A stretch of DNA of 64,000 nt from Gloeocapsa sp. PCC 7428. GTDB taxonomy: Bacteria; Cyanobacteriota; Cyanobacteriia; Cyanobacteriales; Chroococcidiopsidaceae. Where the stretch lies: the NCBI RefSeq assembly GCF_000317555.1, contig NC_019745.1, positions 3,906,001-3,970,000 on the forward strand, given 5' to 3'. The position numbers and the translations under genes are program-made. Below, in pieces: positions 20,301 through 31,289 of the stretch (its first letter is position 1; each line of letters starts with the position of its first letter). The notes beneath the pieces were generated by a model, which made no database searches, had not been told where the DNA came from, and was given only the letters and a program-made list of their open reading frames with translations.

Positions 20301-21403
20301 CGGCTAGGAATGCGCAATGTACCTTCCACTTCGCTGCGGACTTGTCGGGCGACTTCACCCGTGAACACACCTCCTGTGTGGAACGTCCGCATCGTTAGCT
20401 GTGTTCCAGGTTCGCCAATACTTTGCGCCGCAATGATTCCTACAGCTTCGCCAAGATCGACCATTTCGGCATGAGCTAAACTCCAGCCGTAACAGTGTTG
20501 ACATACGGATCGCGCCGCTTCACACGTGAGAGGTGATCGCACGATGACTTCTTCAACGCCTGCTTTCTCGATGTGTTTCGCAACTTCGTCAGAAATTGGC
20601 TGATTTTTCTCGTGCAAGACTTCTTGCGTTTCGGGATGCACGATATCGGTTGCGGCGACTCTGCCTAGTAGTCGCGAACTCAGCGGAATCATGACGCGAT
20701 CGCCTTCGCGCATCGCGCGTAGTGAAATCCCCCGCGTTGTACCGCAATCAATTTCGCGAATGATCACATCTTGTGCAACGTCTACTAGACGACGCGTCAA
20801 GTAACCAGAGTCAGCAGTTCTGAGTGCGGTATCAACTAACCCTTTTCTCGCTCCGTAAGAAGAAATAATATACTCAGTTACGGTTAAGCCTTCGCGGAAG
20901 TTCGTTTTAATCGGTAAGTCGATGATCTCACCCTGAGGATCAGCCATCAAACCGCGCATTCCTACCAACTGGCGCACCTGGGAAATATTACCCCGCGCCC
21001 CAGAGAACGCCATCATATACACTGAGTTCAACGGATTCGTCGCACGGAAGTGATCGACGACTTCGTCTTTAAGCGCTTCACTCGTACTGTTCCAGGTATC
21101 GATAACTTTTTGGAAGCGTTCGACTTCGGTAATTTCGCCGCGCGTGTAGCGTTCTTCGGTCGCTCGAATTTCTGCTTCGGCGGCTTCGAGTAAAGCACGC
21201 TTGCTGGGAGGTACCATCAAGTCATCAACGCTAATCGAAACACCGGCTTTTGTGGCGTAGCGAAATCCCAAGTCTTTCAAACGGTCAGCGATCGCGGCTG
21301 TGCGAGCCGTTCCATAATTGGTAAAAGCCCAAGCGATTAAATTTTTCAGCTGCCCCTTGTCAACAACCCGATTGCGAAAAATCATTCCCTTTTGTTCTGC
21401 CAT
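17357..21403 (-). CDS. rpoC2: RNA polymerase beta' subunit, C-terminal part (RpoC2)
   Basis: A 1348-aa subunit carrying the C-terminal half of beta', as found in cyanobacteria and plastids, where the universal rpoC gene is split. The N-terminal region contains the trigger-loop and bridge-helix area ([31 protein letters not shown]). A long insertion of repeated beta-barrel hybrid motifs (SI3) occupies the middle, typical of cyanobacteria. The C-terminal conserved block ([35 protein letters not shown] split by short gaps) closes the fold. The tail is very acidic ([14 protein letters not shown]). It is the last gene of rpoB-rpoC1-rpoC2 and ends at the bidirectional terminator. Length and start ([11 protein letters not shown]) match the family. 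Confidence 0.98.
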   Translation of the reverse strand: MAEQKGMIFRNRVVDKGQLKNLIAWAFTNYGTARTAAIADRLKDLGFRYATKAGVSISVDDLMVPPSKRALLEAAEAEIRATEERYTRGEITEVERFQKVIDTWNSTSEALKDEVVDHFRATNPLNSVYMMAFSGARGNISQVRQLVGMRGLMADPQGEIIDLPIKTNFREGLTVTEYIISSYGARKGLVDTALRTADSGYLTRRLVDVAQDVIIREIDCGTTRGISLRAMREGDRVMIPLSSRLLGRVAATDIVHPETQEVLHEKNQPISDEVAKHIEKAGVEEVIVRSPLTCEAARSVCQHCYGWSLAHAEMVDLGEAVGIIAAQSIGEPGTQLTMRTFHTGGVFTGEVARQVRSEVEGTLRIPSRLRTRPFRTRHGEDALIVEANGSLTVEATSGEKVTIPVTQGSTLYITDGQAVKVGELLAEVAIGGRNTRAHTEKATKDVASDLAGEVKFADVVPEEKTDRQGNTTTTAARGGLIWILSGEVYNLPPGAEPSVVNGTQVEANSVLAETRLNTVYGGTVRIPTTSVNNGKGGREIEIITASVVLDTAKVRVEHSQGRDQYLIETNNNQMFSLLATPGTKVQNNQVVAELISDEYRTTTGGLIKYSGIELAKKGKAKQGYEIVQGGTILWIPEETHEVNKDISLLMVEDAQYVEAGTEVVKDIFCQNNGVVEVTQKNDILRELVVKPGELLMVDDPEAVMNRDGTFGQPGEEILPGHTLSDLRYIEYVESPEGPALLLRPVTEFAVPDEPSVPSTQSSAGIGRSITLRAVQRVPYKDSERVRSVEGVELLRTQLVLEIEQMQSPEHTGSPMLADIELVPDEEDPNVQRLQLVILESLVIRRDIAADATQGSTQTRLLVEDGQTIEAGAVVARTEIQCKEAGEIRGIREGAEAIRRILVVRSTDQLTVTTKEKPHVKVGDLLIAGREIAPGIVLQESGQVLEVKSPMTASQGAADTALASNNYEVVLRIARPYRVSPGAVLQVEDGGLVQRGDNLVLLVFERAKTGDIIQGLPRIEELLEARKPKEACVLARRPGTVEVGRLEDETVAIRVVEDSGAVTEYPIGPGQNAVVPDGASVEVGMPLTEGPANPHEILEIFFEYGTQQGAYADALEALQQVQTFLVNEVQTVYQSQGIDIADKHIEVIVRQMTSKVRVDDGGDTTMLPGELVELRQIEQVNEAMSITGGAKAQYTPMLLGITKASLNTDSFISAASFQETTRVLTEAAIEGKSDWLRGLKENVIIGRLIPAGTGFNAYEELTSPMSEDLSLDSGSVFDDGEDSLDVVLDDRTARAYNLDGGLGDSFSFDRNSFIQDDDEDLMISDAIEDFEVEEDEDEDDYEEDDDDDI

Positions 21404-21473
21404 TTCTCTACTATCCCTTGCTCAAAAGAATTCAGGAGTTAAAAGACAGAAGCCAAAAATTAGGAGAATTCTT

Positions 21474-21501
21474 CCTAGCCTCTAGCCTCTAGCCTCTAGC
21501 C
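21474..21501. repeat. Four tandem heptamers TCTAGCC between rpoC1 and rpoC2
   Basis: CCTAGCC is followed by three TCTAGCC units in direct tandem. It is a short tandemly repeated repetitive sequence of the cyanobacterial type and lies just downstream of the rpoC1 stop. Confidence 0.85.
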
Positions 21502-21506
21502 CCTCT

Positions 21507-23381
21507 TTACTGCAACGCTTCCTGAATTACTTTGTTGTAAATAACGCGACCTGGAGTTGTTTGTATAAACTGAGAAATCAAATTTCCATTAGCATCTTCA
21601 CGGGTACGCCGTTCGCGATAGTGTTTTGTTACCGTGCCATCATCATTTTGTTCGACTTTAACGGGTTCGGTATCTGGTTTTGTTGATTCGACTTCGCCAT
21701 CAAACCGTACCCAGACTTTGGCATGAAGTGCGACTTGCTCTTGTTCGTAAGCCATAATCGCGTCGTCAAGCGAAGCAAAGAAGCGTCCAGCACCTTTTTG
21801 GCTGTGGGGATTTTCTGCTGTTAGGTAATAGCACCCCAAGACCATATCTTGGCTAGGAGTAATAATTGGTCTACCTGTTGCTGGTGACAGAATATTATTA
21901 GACGCCAGCATCAGTAATCGTGCCTCGGCTTGTGACTCTAAAGACAATGGCACGTGAACCGCCATTTGGTCTCCGTCAAAGTCAGCGTTGAACGCAGGGC
22001 AGACAAGCGGATGCAGTTGAATCGCGCGTCCTTCGACAAGAATCGGTTCAAAGGCTTGAATTCCTAAGCGGTGCAGCGTCGGCGCGCGGTTGAGTAAGAC
22101 GGGATGACCTTCAATCACTTCTTCGAGGACATCCCACACACTCGGATCGCCTCGCGAGATTAGCTTTTTAGCCGCTTTAATGTTGTTGACTAACCCCGAC
22201 CGAATCAATCGGTGAATGACAAAAGGTTGGAACAACTCGATCGCCATTTCTCTGGGTAAACCGCATTGATGAATATGAAGTTTTGGTCCCACAACAATGA
22301 CGGATCGCCCTGAGTAGTCAACCCTTTTACCGAGTAAGTTCTGCCGGAAGCGACCTTGTTTACCCTCAATAATGTCTGACAAAGACTTCAGCGGTCGGTT
22401 ATTTGCGCCTACTACAGTTCGACCGCGACGCCCGTTATCAATCAGCGCATCGACGGCTTCTTGCAGCATCCGCTTTTCGTTGCGAACGATAATTTCAGGC
22501 GCTAAAATTTCCTGCAATCTTGCCAAGCGGTTATTGCGGTTAATGACTCGACGATAAAGGTCATTCAAGTCAGAAGTTGCGAAACGACCGCCGTCAAGCT
22601 GCACCATCGGGCGCAAATCAGGAGGAATGACAGGAATAACAGTCATCACCATCCAATCAGGTTGCGAGCCAGTGGCGATAAAGTTATCGATTACCCGCAG
22701 TCGCTTAATCAGCTTGGCGCGTTTTTGTCCTTTGGCGTTAGCGATTTCTTCGCGCAGTTTTTCGGCTTCAGTTTCTAAGTTGATATCCGATAGTAAACGC
22801 GCTAGCGCTTCTGCACCAATGCCCACTTCTACGCCAGTCAGCTGCGAGTCTTCGCTGTAGATTTGGTCTTCAATTTCGAGCCACTGGTCTTCGGTTAAGA
22901 GTTGTTTGTAAGTTAAAGTCTCAGCATTACCAGGAGACAGAACAACGTAAGCGTTGAAGTAAACAATTTGTTCGACATCGCGTAGGGGCATATCGAGCAA
23001 AATTGAGATATAGCTTGGTATCCCTTTGAGATACCAAACGTGCGCAACAGGTGCAGCAAGTTTGATGTATCCCATGCGATGGCGGCGAACGCGGGATTCG
23101 GTAACTTCTACTCCACAGCGTTCGCAGACAATACCACGGTGCCGTACTCGTTTATATTTACCACAGTGACATTCCCAGTCTTTTGCTGGACCAAAGATGC
23201 GCTCGCAAAATAGCCCATCCATCTCTGGTTTAAGTGTCCGGTAGTTAATTGTCTCTGGTTTGGTAACTTCCCCGACGATTTGACCGTTAGGCAGGGTACG
23301 TTCTCCCCACTGCCGAATGCGTTCGGGTGAAGCTAAACCAATCTTCACATAGTCAAACTGCGTTGTTTGCGCGTGTCTCAT
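21507..23381 (-). CDS. rpoC1: RNA polymerase gamma subunit (RpoC1)
   Basis: A 624-aa N-terminal half of beta'. The zinc-binding cysteines are seen near the N-terminus (CHCGKYKR and CERCGVEVT). The catalytic Mg2+-binding motif [12 protein letters not shown] is present at about residues 460-470, along with the clamp and rudder region ([18 protein letters not shown]). The C-terminus stops where cyanobacterial RpoC1 normally ends, so this is a natural split, not a frameshift. It lies about 95 bp downstream of rpoB and about 100 bp upstream of rpoC2, with short repeats in both gaps. Confidence 0.98.
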   Translation of the reverse strand: MRHAQTTQFDYVKIGLASPERIRQWGERTLPNGQIVGEVTKPETINYRTLKPEMDGLFCERIFGPAKDWECHCGKYKRVRHRGIVCERCGVEVTESRVRRHRMGYIKLAAPVAHVWYLKGIPSYISILLDMPLRDVEQIVYFNAYVVLSPGNAETLTYKQLLTEDQWLEIEDQIYSEDSQLTGVEVGIGAEALARLLSDINLETEAEKLREEIANAKGQKRAKLIKRLRVIDNFIATGSQPDWMVMTVIPVIPPDLRPMVQLDGGRFATSDLNDLYRRVINRNNRLARLQEILAPEIIVRNEKRMLQEAVDALIDNGRRGRTVVGANNRPLKSLSDIIEGKQGRFRQNLLGKRVDYSGRSVIVVGPKLHIHQCGLPREMAIELFQPFVIHRLIRSGLVNNIKAAKKLISRGDPSVWDVLEEVIEGHPVLLNRAPTLHRLGIQAFEPILVEGRAIQLHPLVCPAFNADFDGDQMAVHVPLSLESQAEARLLMLASNNILSPATGRPIITPSQDMVLGCYYLTAENPHSQKGAGRFFASLDDAIMAYEQEQVALHAKVWVRFDGEVESTKPDTEPVKVEQNDDGTVTKHYRERRTREDANGNLISQFIQTTPGRVIYNKVIQEALQ

Positions 23382-23474
23382 ATCTAAGGGATTGGAAATT
23401 GGAAGGGAATAAGGAGTCAGGGGTAACAGATCAGGGGTAGACAGAGATGTACTCTGCCTCTTCCCCTAGACGGA

Positions 23475-26400
23475 TTACATATCGTCTTCTAGTGCCTCGC
23501 GAGTTAAGGATTCGTAGGTAGGACGTGAAGGCGTGCGGCGATTACCAGTGTCTGCCATCAGATCGACTTCGGCATCTGTAGTACTACCGTCTGCTTGCGT
23601 TTCGACTTTGTGGACGGCAATATCTAGCCCTAGCGATTGCAGTTCGCGCATCAACACTTTGAAGGATTCTGGTGTGCCTGGTCGCGGAATGGCTTTGCCT
23701 TTAACGATCGAATTGAGTGCTTCGTTACGTCCTTGCATATCATCCGATTTGACGGTGAGCAATTCCTGCAAAGTATAAGCTGCACCAAAGGCTTCTAATG
23801 CCCATACTTCCATCTCGCCAAAGCGCTGACCTCCCTGTTGTGCCTTACCACCTAGAGGCTGCTGTGTGACTAAAGAGTATGGTCCGGTAGAACGTGCGTG
23901 AATCTTATCATCGACGAGGTGAACGAGTTTGAGCATATACGCCATGCCAACGGTGATTGGGCGATCGAATGCCTCTCCCGTACGACCATCAAATACCTTG
24001 ATTTTGCCTGGGGCTTCGGGGTCGAATAACCAATCTTTACCGCTGCGATCGCGGGCTTCGCTTAATTTGCTATGCACTAGCGTTCGCGATGACTCTTCGC
24101 CGTACATTTCGTCAAACGGCGTTACTTTGAACCGCGCACCTAAGTTTTCTCCAGCCCAACCGAGTAAGCACTCGAAGACTTGACCGACGTTCATCCGCGA
24201 AGGTACACCCAAGGGATTCAGCACAATGTCTACGGGCGTGCCATCTTCTAAGTACGGCATATCTTCCATTGGCAAAATTCGGGAAATAATGCCTTTATTG
24301 CCATGACGTCCTGCCATTTTGTCGCCAACTTGAATTTTGCGCTTTTGCGCGACGTAGACGCGTACCACCATATTTGCTCCAGGTGGCAGTTCATCGCCTT
24401 GTTCGCGGGTAAATACGCGCACATCGACGACCCGACCTTTTTCGCCGTTGGGGACTCGCAAGGAGTTATCGCGGACATCACGCGCTTTTTCGCCGAAAAT
24501 GGCACGTAATAATTTTTCTTCGGGGGGTTGATCCGATTCGCCTTTGGGAGTAACTTTACCGACGAGAATATCTCCGGCTTCTACCCAAGCACCGATGCGG
24601 ATGATTCCCTGTTCGTCGAGTTGTCGTAGTGCGTCTTCGCCGACGTTCGGAATTTCCCGCGTGATTTCTTCGGGTCCTAGTTTAGTTTGTCTTGCTTCAA
24701 TTTCATACTTTTCAATGTGAATTGAAGTATAGGTATCTTCCTGAACGAGTCGTTCCGAAATCAAGATCGCGTCTTCGTAGTTGTAGCCTTCCCAGGGCAT
24801 GTAGGCAACAAGGATATTTTGACCAAGTGCCAATTCACCGCCTTCGGTTGCCGAACCATCTGCGATCACTTGACCCGCAACGACGCGATCGCCTTTTTGC
24901 ACCAAAGGTCGTTGGTTCAAACACGTGTCTTGGTTTGAGCGCTGATATTTTGAGATTTGATACTCAATCTCGGAACCATTGCCATCGGGACGAACGCGAA
25001 TGCGGTTAGCATCGACATACGAAATCACACCATCTGTGCGACTCACAATCACCATTCCAGAGTCGCGTGCGGCTTGGGCTTCTAAACCAGTTCCGACCAA
25101 GGGACGTTCTGGTTTAAGCAAAGGAACTGCTTGCCGTTGCATGTTCGACCCCATGAGCGCGCGGTTCGCGTCATCGTGTTCTAAGAAGGGGATCATACTT
25201 GTTGCTACCGACACAATTTGCACGGGCGATACAGCAACATAGTCTACTTGCTCTGGCGTCGTTGTTGTCCAGTCTTGGCGATAGCGGACAGGGACTTGCG
25301 AGCCTAAAATATAACCGTTTTCGTCAACCGGAGTGTCTCCTGGCGCAACGCGCAGATCGTCTTCTTCGTCTGCTGTCATATAAACTGGCGATTGATCGAA
25401 GCGGACGCGTCCGTTTTCTACGGCTCGAAATGGCGTTTCTAAAAACCCGTATTGGTTAACACGGGCGTGGGTTGCCAAAGAACCAATTAAACCCGCGTTG
25501 GGTCCTTCTGGTGTTTCGATCGGGCAGATGCGTCCGTAGTGCGAGGGATGAATATCGCGTACAGCAAAGCCTGCACGTTCGCGGGTTAATCCTCCAGGAC
25601 CTAACGCACTCAAGCGGCGTTTATGTGTCAGTTCAGCTAACGGATTTGTCTGATCCATAAACTGACTCAATTGGCTTGAGCCGAAGAACTCTTTAATTGC
25701 GGCAACGAGGGGTTTAGGGTTAACTAAAGATGCAGGAGTCAAAGCGTCGGCATCCGATACAGTCATGCGCTCGCGAATAATTCGCTCTAAGCGGTTTAAA
25801 CCAACGCGTACCTGATTCTGAAGTAATTCCCCAACACTGCGGACTCGGCGATTACCCAAGTGGTCAATATCATCGGTATTGCCAATGTCAAACTCTAAGT
25901 TGATCAAATAGTCAACTGCTGCGAGAATATCATTAGACGTGAGAACTCGTGTCGTTTCAGGAATACTCAAGCGGAGTTTCTTGTTGAGCTTGTAGCGTCC
26001 GACACGACCAAGGTCATAGCGTTTGGGATCGAAAAAGCGCGAGTCTAATAGCTGTTGACCGCCGAGTACAGTTGGTGGTTCACCAGGACGTAGCTTGCGG
26101 TATAACTCCATTAATGCTTCTTCTTCCGAAAACTGCCCTTCTTTTTCAATTGTCTTTTGGAAATACTCTGGATGGCGCAGCGCATCGAAAATTTCATTAT
26201 CTGATAGTCCGAGTGCTTTGAGTAACACTTGCGCAGACAGCTTGCGTGTTTTGTCGATGCGTACCCAGACTAAATCATTACGGTCAGTTTCAAATTTGAG
26301 CCACGCACCTCGGTTCGGAATCAAACTCGCTGAGTAGGTACGACGACCATTTTTATCAACTTCGGATTTGTAGTAAACTCCTGGCGAACGGACAATCTGA

Positions 26401-26774
26401 TTGACAATGACGCGTTCCGCACCATTGATAATAAAGGTACCGCGATCCGTCATTAAGGGAAGATCGCCAATAAAGACTTCTTGTTCTTTGATTTCACCCG
26501 TTTCTTTGTTAATCAATCGTGTAGGCACGTACATTTGTACCGCGTAGGTGCTATCGCGGCGCTTTGCTTCGTCTACATCGTACTTAGGTCTTTTAAGTTT
26601 GTAGTTTTGACCGATAAAATGTAGTTCTAACTTGCCTGTGTAATCTGTGATCGGAGAAAAGCTGTTAAGTTCTTCTATCAGACCGTCTTCTAAAAACCAA
26701 CGGAAGCTAGAACGCTGAATTTCGATTAAGTCGGGCAATAGAAAAGCGGGTTCTATATAGGTTTCGTTCGTCAT
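23475..26774 (-). CDS. rpoB: RNA polymerase beta subunit (RpoB)
   Basis: A 1099-aa beta subunit, the compact length expected for cyanobacteria. Motifs seen include the rifampicin-pocket region ([20 protein letters not shown] with [13 protein letters not shown]), [13 protein letters not shown], the Lys-containing active-site stretch ([13 protein letters not shown]) and the C-terminal [18 protein letters not shown]. The rifampicin pocket carries the usual Q-MDQ-N-L residues. The start [11 protein letters not shown] follows a long 0.7-kb leader that must hold the operon promoter. It is the first gene of the rpoB-rpoC1-rpoC2 operon. Confidence 0.98.
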   Translation of the reverse strand: MTNETYIEPAFLLPDLIEIQRSSFRWFLEDGLIEELNSFSPITDYTGKLELHFIGQNYKLKRPKYDVDEAKRRDSTYAVQMYVPTRLINKETGEIKEQEVFIGDLPLMTDRGTFIINGAERVIVNQIVRSPGVYYKSEVDKNGRRTYSASLIPNRGAWLKFETDRNDLVWVRIDKTRKLSAQVLLKALGLSDNEIFDALRHPEYFQKTIEKEGQFSEEEALMELYRKLRPGEPPTVLGGQQLLDSRFFDPKRYDLGRVGRYKLNKKLRLSIPETTRVLTSNDILAAVDYLINLEFDIGNTDDIDHLGNRRVRSVGELLQNQVRVGLNRLERIIRERMTVSDADALTPASLVNPKPLVAAIKEFFGSSQLSQFMDQTNPLAELTHKRRLSALGPGGLTRERAGFAVRDIHPSHYGRICPIETPEGPNAGLIGSLATHARVNQYGFLETPFRAVENGRVRFDQSPVYMTADEEDDLRVAPGDTPVDENGYILGSQVPVRYRQDWTTTTPEQVDYVAVSPVQIVSVATSMIPFLEHDDANRALMGSNMQRQAVPLLKPERPLVGTGLEAQAARDSGMVIVSRTDGVISYVDANRIRVRPDGNGSEIEYQISKYQRSNQDTCLNQRPLVQKGDRVVAGQVIADGSATEGGELALGQNILVAYMPWEGYNYEDAILISERLVQEDTYTSIHIEKYEIEARQTKLGPEEITREIPNVGEDALRQLDEQGIIRIGAWVEAGDILVGKVTPKGESDQPPEEKLLRAIFGEKARDVRDNSLRVPNGEKGRVVDVRVFTREQGDELPPGANMVVRVYVAQKRKIQVGDKMAGRHGNKGIISRILPMEDMPYLEDGTPVDIVLNPLGVPSRMNVGQVFECLLGWAGENLGARFKVTPFDEMYGEESSRTLVHSKLSEARDRSGKDWLFDPEAPGKIKVFDGRTGEAFDRPITVGMAYMLKLVHLVDDKIHARSTGPYSLVTQQPLGGKAQQGGQRFGEMEVWALEAFGAAYTLQELLTVKSDDMQGRNEALNSIVKGKAIPRPGTPESFKVLMRELQSLGLDIAVHKVETQADGSTTDAEVDLMADTGNRRTPSRPTYESLTREALEDDM

Positions 26775-27477
26775 GCTTCTTATACGTACTTACTTTATGT
26801 GGTTAAGCTTGTCGATTTTGGGCAAAGATCCTCATACACTACCTGTTGTGGTCAACAGCTAAGGGACAAGCACTGTAGAAGAAATTGTGCCTTTTTGATT
26901 GCATTGTTTGTACAATAAACACAAAGGTATAAGCTTAAGCTCGGTAGCAGGGCTGCATCACTCTTGAAGCAACAAGGATCTGATTTAGAGCTATGGTTGA
27001 TATTGCCATAACAGCTTGAGGTCTCCGTTCAGTGGTTGGTTACTTACAACATCAATAGGCTTGAATATTCTAAGCCCGATCGCTAGTATTTGTTCTTAGG
27101 CATCAAGTTTTGGGTATTTCGCTTTGGTCTGTCGCATGACACTCCTTTCGTTAGGAAAGTGGGTCTTGATCCACAAAAGAAATCAATTTTCCTGATTTGC
27201 TGTATGCTTTTGAAGAGTGATGTATCAAAGTCGAACGAGTCTAACGATTAGACTCTGCCGCCATAAGGTCACACCTTAGCAGCAATTGCGTGCAACTTCA
27301 GTTAATCTTATCTTTAGATGAGCGATCGCTAAGGTATTTAAATGTCCAGACTCGTGAATAATGCGCAACTGCCTGAAAAATAAATTCATATTTGCTTCAT
27401 TAAATATTATGGCTTTTTTCTGACAGCTTTTGCCAACCTCAACTGAAATATGCTAGGTTTAGCCATTGACATGAAAT
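26775..27477 (-). promoter_or_regulatory. 703-bp leader/promoter region of the rpoBC1C2 operon
   Basis: There is no large gene. Read toward rpoB it contains two close dyads, AAGGTCACACCTT (27265-27277, plus-strand reading) and AGTCTAACGATTAGACT (27238-27254), then a 13-codon ORF with a strong Shine-Dalgarno, then GGCTT/AAGCC hairpin-forming sequence. A long structured leader is compatible with attenuation or regulated initiation of RNA polymerase synthesis, but I cannot identify a -10/-35 pair with confidence. Confidence 0.5.
27096..27137 (-). CDS. Possible 13-aa leader peptide upstream of rpoB
   Basis: The ATG at 27137 (minus) is preceded by AAAGGAG at 4-nt spacing, an excellent ribosome-binding site. 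It encodes a 13-residue basic peptide beginning MRQTKAKYP and ends in TAA. The reading frame is too short to be judged by composition. It lies about 320 bp upstream of the rpoB start on the same strand. It could be a leader ORF or chance; the strength of the RBS is the only positive evidence. Confidence 0.3.
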   Translation of the reverse strand: MRQTKAKYPKLDA

Positions 27478-28260
27478 CTAGATAGAAAGTCCAAACAACT
27501 TGCAAGCGTTCGTTGTTGTTTGCATAGCTATCTCTTCTAAGGTCACGCCGCGTAAACTTGCTACGGCTTCAGCTACGTAACGGACAAACGCTGGTTCATT
27601 ACGCTTTTGACTTCTTTTAGGAACCGGAGATAAAAACGGGCAGTCAGTTTCGATTAACAGGCGATCGCTCCAGACCATTTTTGCTGACTCTTGAATTTGC
27701 TTAGCATTTTTAAATGTGACTATACCACTGAAACTCACATACAATCCTAGATCGAGAAACCACTGCGTTTCCTCTGGGTTCCCCGTCCAGCAATGCATAA
27801 CTCCTTTGATTTGACGACCCTGTTGCCGAAAATCTTGTAAGATATCGCGCATCACGTTCGCTGCATCGCGGCAGTGGATAATTACAGGTAAGTCTAACTC
27901 GTCTGCGATCGCCAGCTGTTGCGATAACACTTCTTTTTGTTGTGCTTGGTTCTCTGCTTTGTAGAAATCTAGCCCAATTTCACCGATTGCCACAACTCGA
28001 CGCTCTAAACGAGCGTAGGAGGCAATTTGAGAGGCTGTGTCTGCTGTCCACTTATCCGCATCGAGGGGATGTAAGCCGACCGCAAAACTCAACTCAGGAA
28101 TTTTTTCTGCTAGTAATTGAATACTAGCAAATTCTGCTGGTTCTACGCATGAGTGTACCAAATGCACCACGTCAGAAGCTTGCCAGCGCGATCGCACGGC
28201 TGGCAAGTCTGGTTCAAACACATCAAAGTTGAGATGAACGTGAGAATCTATGAGTTGCAT
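27478..28260 (-). CDS. tatD: TatD-family metal-dependent deoxyribonuclease/hydrolase
   Basis: A 260-aa TIM-barrel hydrolase. Metal ligands are visible: His-x-His in DSHVHLNF at the N-terminus, Glu in GEIGLDF, His in VIIHCRDA, His in VMHCWTG and Asp in ETDCPFL. TatD enzymes act as 3'-5' exonucleases/AP-endonucleases and in DNA repair or quality control. The length is standard. It is placed between rpsT and rpoB on the same strand, the order seen in many cyanobacteria. The 703-bp gap after it means rpoB probably has its own promoter. Confidence 0.93.
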   Translation of the reverse strand: MQLIDSHVHLNFDVFEPDLPAVRSRWQASDVVHLVHSCVEPAEFASIQLLAEKIPELSFAVGLHPLDADKWTADTASQIASYARLERRVVAIGEIGLDFYKAENQAQQKEVLSQQLAIADELDLPVIIHCRDAANVMRDILQDFRQQGRQIKGVMHCWTGNPEETQWFLDLGLYVSFSGIVTFKNAKQIQESAKMVWSDRLLIETDCPFLSPVPKRSQKRNEPAFVRYVAEAVASLRGVTLEEIAMQTTTNACKLFGLSI

Positions 28261-28320
28261 TTTTAAAGAGGCTAGGGGGTGGGGGTTAGAGAAGAGAGAC
28301 TTTCTACTGTTCCCGATTGC

Positions 28321-28626
28321 TTAATTCCCTGTTGCTTCTGCTTGTTCGTGCTGTCTCAACCGTTTAACCAAACGCGATTTTTTTCTCGCTCCATTGTTGG
28401 GATGTAATACGCCACGTTTTACAGCTTTATCAATCTTGCTGTATGCTGCTGCCATATGCGAAAGCACTTCCTGCTTTGCTTCTGGAGTAGGATTGGCAGC
28501 ATAGATATCGACAGCGGTTAGGTATTTTTTCATCAAAGTTCTCACCGCCGATTTGTAAGCTTTGTTACGGAGTCGGTTTCGTTCTGCAATTTTGATACGC
28601 TTGATAGCAGATTTTGTATTCGCCAC
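28321..28626 (-). CDS. rpsT: Ribosomal protein S20 (bS20)
   Basis: A 101-aa 30S subunit protein that binds 16S rRNA. The family N-terminus [19 protein letters not shown] begins right after the GTG codon at 28626, so GTG is chosen as the start; the frame runs 22 codons further upstream without family similarity. The helical Lys/Arg-rich body ([18 protein letters not shown]) is typical. It is co-directional with tatD, 60 bp apart, and divergent from hisD. Confidence 0.95.
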   Translation of the reverse strand: MANTKSAIKRIKIAERNRLRNKAYKSAVRTLMKKYLTAVDIYAANPTPEAKQEVLSHMAAAYSKIDKAVKRGVLHPNNGARKKSRLVKRLRQHEQAEATGN

Positions 28627-28836
28627 AGTTAAACCCAGGAAAACGATAAAGTTATAAAGACAAAATCCTAGATGTACTAATATAGCATTCAATTTAGCAA
28701 TATTGCGATTATCCGGAAAATCCAGGTTAAGCTAGAGAAACGAGTATAGCTTAGCTTTGCCTTCTGATTGGGGTTAAGCGATATAAATAATCTGTACTCG
28801 ATTTGGTAATTCCTAGAAAGCCACAGTCCGAACTTC

Positions 28837-30177
28837 ATGCTGCGAATTATTACTCAGCAAGCCGAGGTACGAGCAGAGCTACAACGCATCTGCGATCGCA
28901 CCCACGATGACCAAGTGGTTCACAAAGAAGCGACGGTGCGGGAAGTGCTTCAAGCAGTGAAGCGCCAAGGCGACCGAGCCTTACTGCACTACACAGCAGA
29001 ATTTGACCACCAAAACCTCAAACAAGAAGAGCTACGCGTTAGCGGTTCAGAATTAGATGCGGCTTACCAGCAAGTGTCGAAAGAACTGCTCGATGCGATT
29101 CGGCTCGCTTGTCGTCAAATCGAAGCATTTCACCGCCAACGAGTCCCCAAATCATGGGTTCATTTTGGCGACGATGATGTTGTCTTGGGCAAACGCTACA
29201 CGCCTGTAGACAGAGCAGGGTTGTATGTGCCTGGTGGTAGAGCCGCATACCCAAGCACGGTGCTGATGAATGCGATTCCGGCAAAAGTGGCAGGAGTCCC
29301 ACGGCGAATTATGGTGACGCCGCCAGGCGTAGGCAAATCAATCAACCCCGCAGTATTAGTCGCGGCGCAAGAAGCTGGAGTAGAAGAAATTTATCGCGTA
29401 GGAGGGGCGCAGGCGATCGCGGCATTAGCGTATGGCACAGAAACGATACCCAAGGTAAATATTATTACAGGACCAGGTAATATCTATGTCACCTTGGCAA
29501 AAAAACTCGTCTATGGAACTGTCGGGATTGACTCGCTAGCCGGACCTTCTGAGGTACTGGTAATTGCTGACGAAACCGCGAACGCGACTTATGTCGCCGC
29601 TGACTTGTTAGCGCAAGCCGAACACGATCCCATGGCAGCGGCAATTTTGTTGACGACGGATGCGGAGTTAGCCAAGAAAGTACAAGCTGAAGTCGAGCGA
29701 CAACTCGAAAATCATCCGCGCAAAACGTTAACCGAAAAAGCGATCGCGCATTATGGCTTAATTGTGATTGTCGATTCGCTAGAGCAAGCTGCGGAACTTT
29801 CAAATGAGTTTGCGCCAGAACATTTAGAACTCGAAATCGCAGAACCTTGGGAGTTGCTAGAAAAAATTCGTCATGCTGGGGCAATTTTCTTAGGTTCATC
29901 TACACCAGAAGCTGTAGGAGACTATTTAGCAGGACCAAACCACACGCTACCTACTTCAGGAGCCGCACGTTATGCGTCAGCTTTAGGTGTGGAGACTTTC
30001 TTAAAACACTCTAGCCTCATTCAGTATTCACCGCTCGCGCTTCAAAAAGTGGCAGGGGCAATCGAAGTCCTCGCCAAAGCTGAAGGATTGCCATCTCATG
30101 CTGCATCGGTACGGTTAAGGACGCAGCCCAAAAGTGATACTTGGGGAATGGAAGATGGGGAAAAGCCAAAGTCTTAA
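28837..30177 (+). CDS. hisD: Histidinol dehydrogenase
   Basis: A 446-aa zinc enzyme catalysing the last two steps of histidine synthesis (L-histidinol to L-histidine, 2 NAD+). Seen: the family signature around IDSLAGPSEVLVIADE, the catalytic Glu-His pair in EFAPEHLEL, zinc-ligand residues in LAQAEHDP, and GPNHTLPTSGAARY. The length is normal. It is divergent from rpsT and followed closely by a Usp gene. HisC is encoded 23 kb away in the same window, so the his pathway is scattered, as is usual in cyanobacteria. Confidence 0.97.
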   Translation: MLRIITQQAEVRAELQRICDRTHDDQVVHKEATVREVLQAVKRQGDRALLHYTAEFDHQNLKQEELRVSGSELDAAYQQVSKELLDAIRLACRQIEAFHRQRVPKSWVHFGDDDVVLGKRYTPVDRAGLYVPGGRAAYPSTVLMNAIPAKVAGVPRRIMVTPPGVGKSINPAVLVAAQEAGVEEIYRVGGAQAIAALAYGTETIPKVNIITGPGNIYVTLAKKLVYGTVGIDSLAGPSEVLVIADETANATYVAADLLAQAEHDPMAAAILLTTDAELAKKVQAEVERQLENHPRKTLTEKAIAHYGLIVIVDSLEQAAELSNEFAPEHLELEIAEPWELLEKIRHAGAIFLGSSTPEAVGDYLAGPNHTLPTSGAARYASALGVETFLKHSSLIQYSPLALQKVAGAIEVLAKAEGLPSHAASVRLRTQPKSDTWGMEDGEKPKS

Positions 30178-30207
30178 CCCTCAGTGCAGCACAAAGGAGA
30201 TGAGCCT

Positions 30208-30633
30208 GTGTTAAAAACAATTGTGGTCGCTCTTGATGGTTCAGACCTTTCAGAACACGTCATTCAAACCGTACAAGAACTCCAACTGCAACCTGATAGC
30301 CAAATTATCCTTTGTCACGTTATTCCGCCACCAGTATCTGACTTAGAAATGGTGGCTGACTTACCTCACGCCTATGCAGCGGAAGTACCTTACCGAAATA
30401 TAGAAAAGCAGATCGCAGCCTATCGAGATAAGTTACCAGGAGAACGTCAAGTTGAGATTGTCAGCGGCGATCCGGCGGAAGAGATTGTACGGATTGCGAA
30501 TATTTACCAAGCTGATTTAATTGCGATCGGTAGTCGCGGTTTACAAGGTGTTAAGCGAATTATTCAAGGCTCGGTGAGTAGTCAAGTTGTCGAGAGTGCT
30601 CACTGTTCGGTATTAGTGGTCAAGCCACAATAG
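30208..30633 (+). CDS. UspA-family universal stress protein
   Basis: A 141-aa single-domain Usp. It starts with the beta-strand KTIVVALDGSDLSEH and has the ATP-binding pattern G-2x-G-9x-G-(S/T) in GSRGLQGVKRIIQGSVSSQV near the C-terminus. The GTG at 30208 is chosen because AAAGGAGATG lies at proper spacing; a longer frame from GTG 30184 would place the ribosome-binding site inside the gene. It starts 30 bp after hisD ends, so cotranscription is possible. Usp proteins bind ATP and aid stress survival; the specific role is unknown. Confidence 0.9.
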   Translation: MLKTIVVALDGSDLSEHVIQTVQELQLQPDSQIILCHVIPPPVSDLEMVADLPHAYAAEVPYRNIEKQIAAYRDKLPGERQVEIVSGDPAEEIVRIANIYQADLIAIGSRGLQGVKRIIQGSVSSQVVESAHCSVLVVKPQ

Positions 30634-30695
30634 GTTTTACTCAGTACAAGATGCTTAAGAAGTCAGGATGAATCGCAACCGCTATTTTTAAGGTT

Positions 30696-31289
30696 CTACA
30701 CCGACACACTGTCTTCAAAAACAATAAATCCAAATTGCTCTGAGACGAAAATATCTGCATGGCTCAGCAACGGTTTGTTTGCTATTGTTGCTAATTGTAT
30801 TTGCTTGCTTGGACCTATACCATCGCGATCAAAGTACAAAGCGCCAGACTTTCTGTCATAAATAAAGCGATCGCTCGGATCGCCAGCGGCTGTACCGAGG
30901 CGAAACTGATGCGGCTTGATAGTTTCGCCTGGCTTTAGTCCACCACCAAAATTACGTGGGGAGACAACGATCGTGTCATCAGCAGCGATAAAGTCGGTAA
31001 TAATATCAGTTCCTTCGTTGGGAGAATCAAAGTTAAAGCGATCTGCTCCGAGTCCGCCAGTCAGCGTATCTCTTCCAGAACCTCCTGCCAAGGTGTCGTT
31101 TCCGGTTCCACCAATCAACAAGTCTCTACCAGAATCGCCGTCAAGAATATCTGCACCAGCACCGCCGCGAATTGTATCATTGCCACCGTCACCAGTGATA
31201 ATATCTGCGCCTGCTAGCCCCAATATCAAGTCATTAAAATCAGTGCCGACGATGATATCACTTCCATTGCTACCAATAATTTTTGCCAT
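30696..31289 (-). CDS. RTX-type calcium-binding repeat protein
   Basis: A 197-aa protein. Residues 1-95 are glycine/aspartate nonapeptide repeats of the GGxGxDxLx type (for example GGDGNDTIR, GGAGADILD, GGTGNDTLA, GGSGRDTLT), which form a calcium-bound parallel beta-roll. The C-terminal half (FNFDSPNEGTDIITDF and the following 90 residues) is the domain often found after RTX repeats in secreted cyanobacterial proteins. There is no N-terminal signal peptide, as expected for type I secretion with a C-terminal signal. The partner exporter is not evident: the C39-ABC exporter nearby processes double-glycine leaders, which this protein lacks. Confidence 0.88.
   Translation of the reverse strand: MAKIIGSNGSDIIVGTDFNDLILGLAGADIITGDGGNDTIRGGAGADILDGDSGRDLLIGGTGNDTLAGGSGRDTLTGGLGADRFNFDSPNEGTDIITDFIAADDTIVVSPRNFGGGLKPGETIKPHQFRLGTAAGDPSDRFIYDRKSGALYFDRDGIGPSKQIQLATIANKPLLSHADIFVSEQFGFIVFEDSVSV

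Noticed and set aside
21404-23474. rpoC1/rpoC2 break as a frameshift
   Set aside because: The split beta' subunit is the normal cyanobacterial arrangement, and both parts have proper starts and stops.
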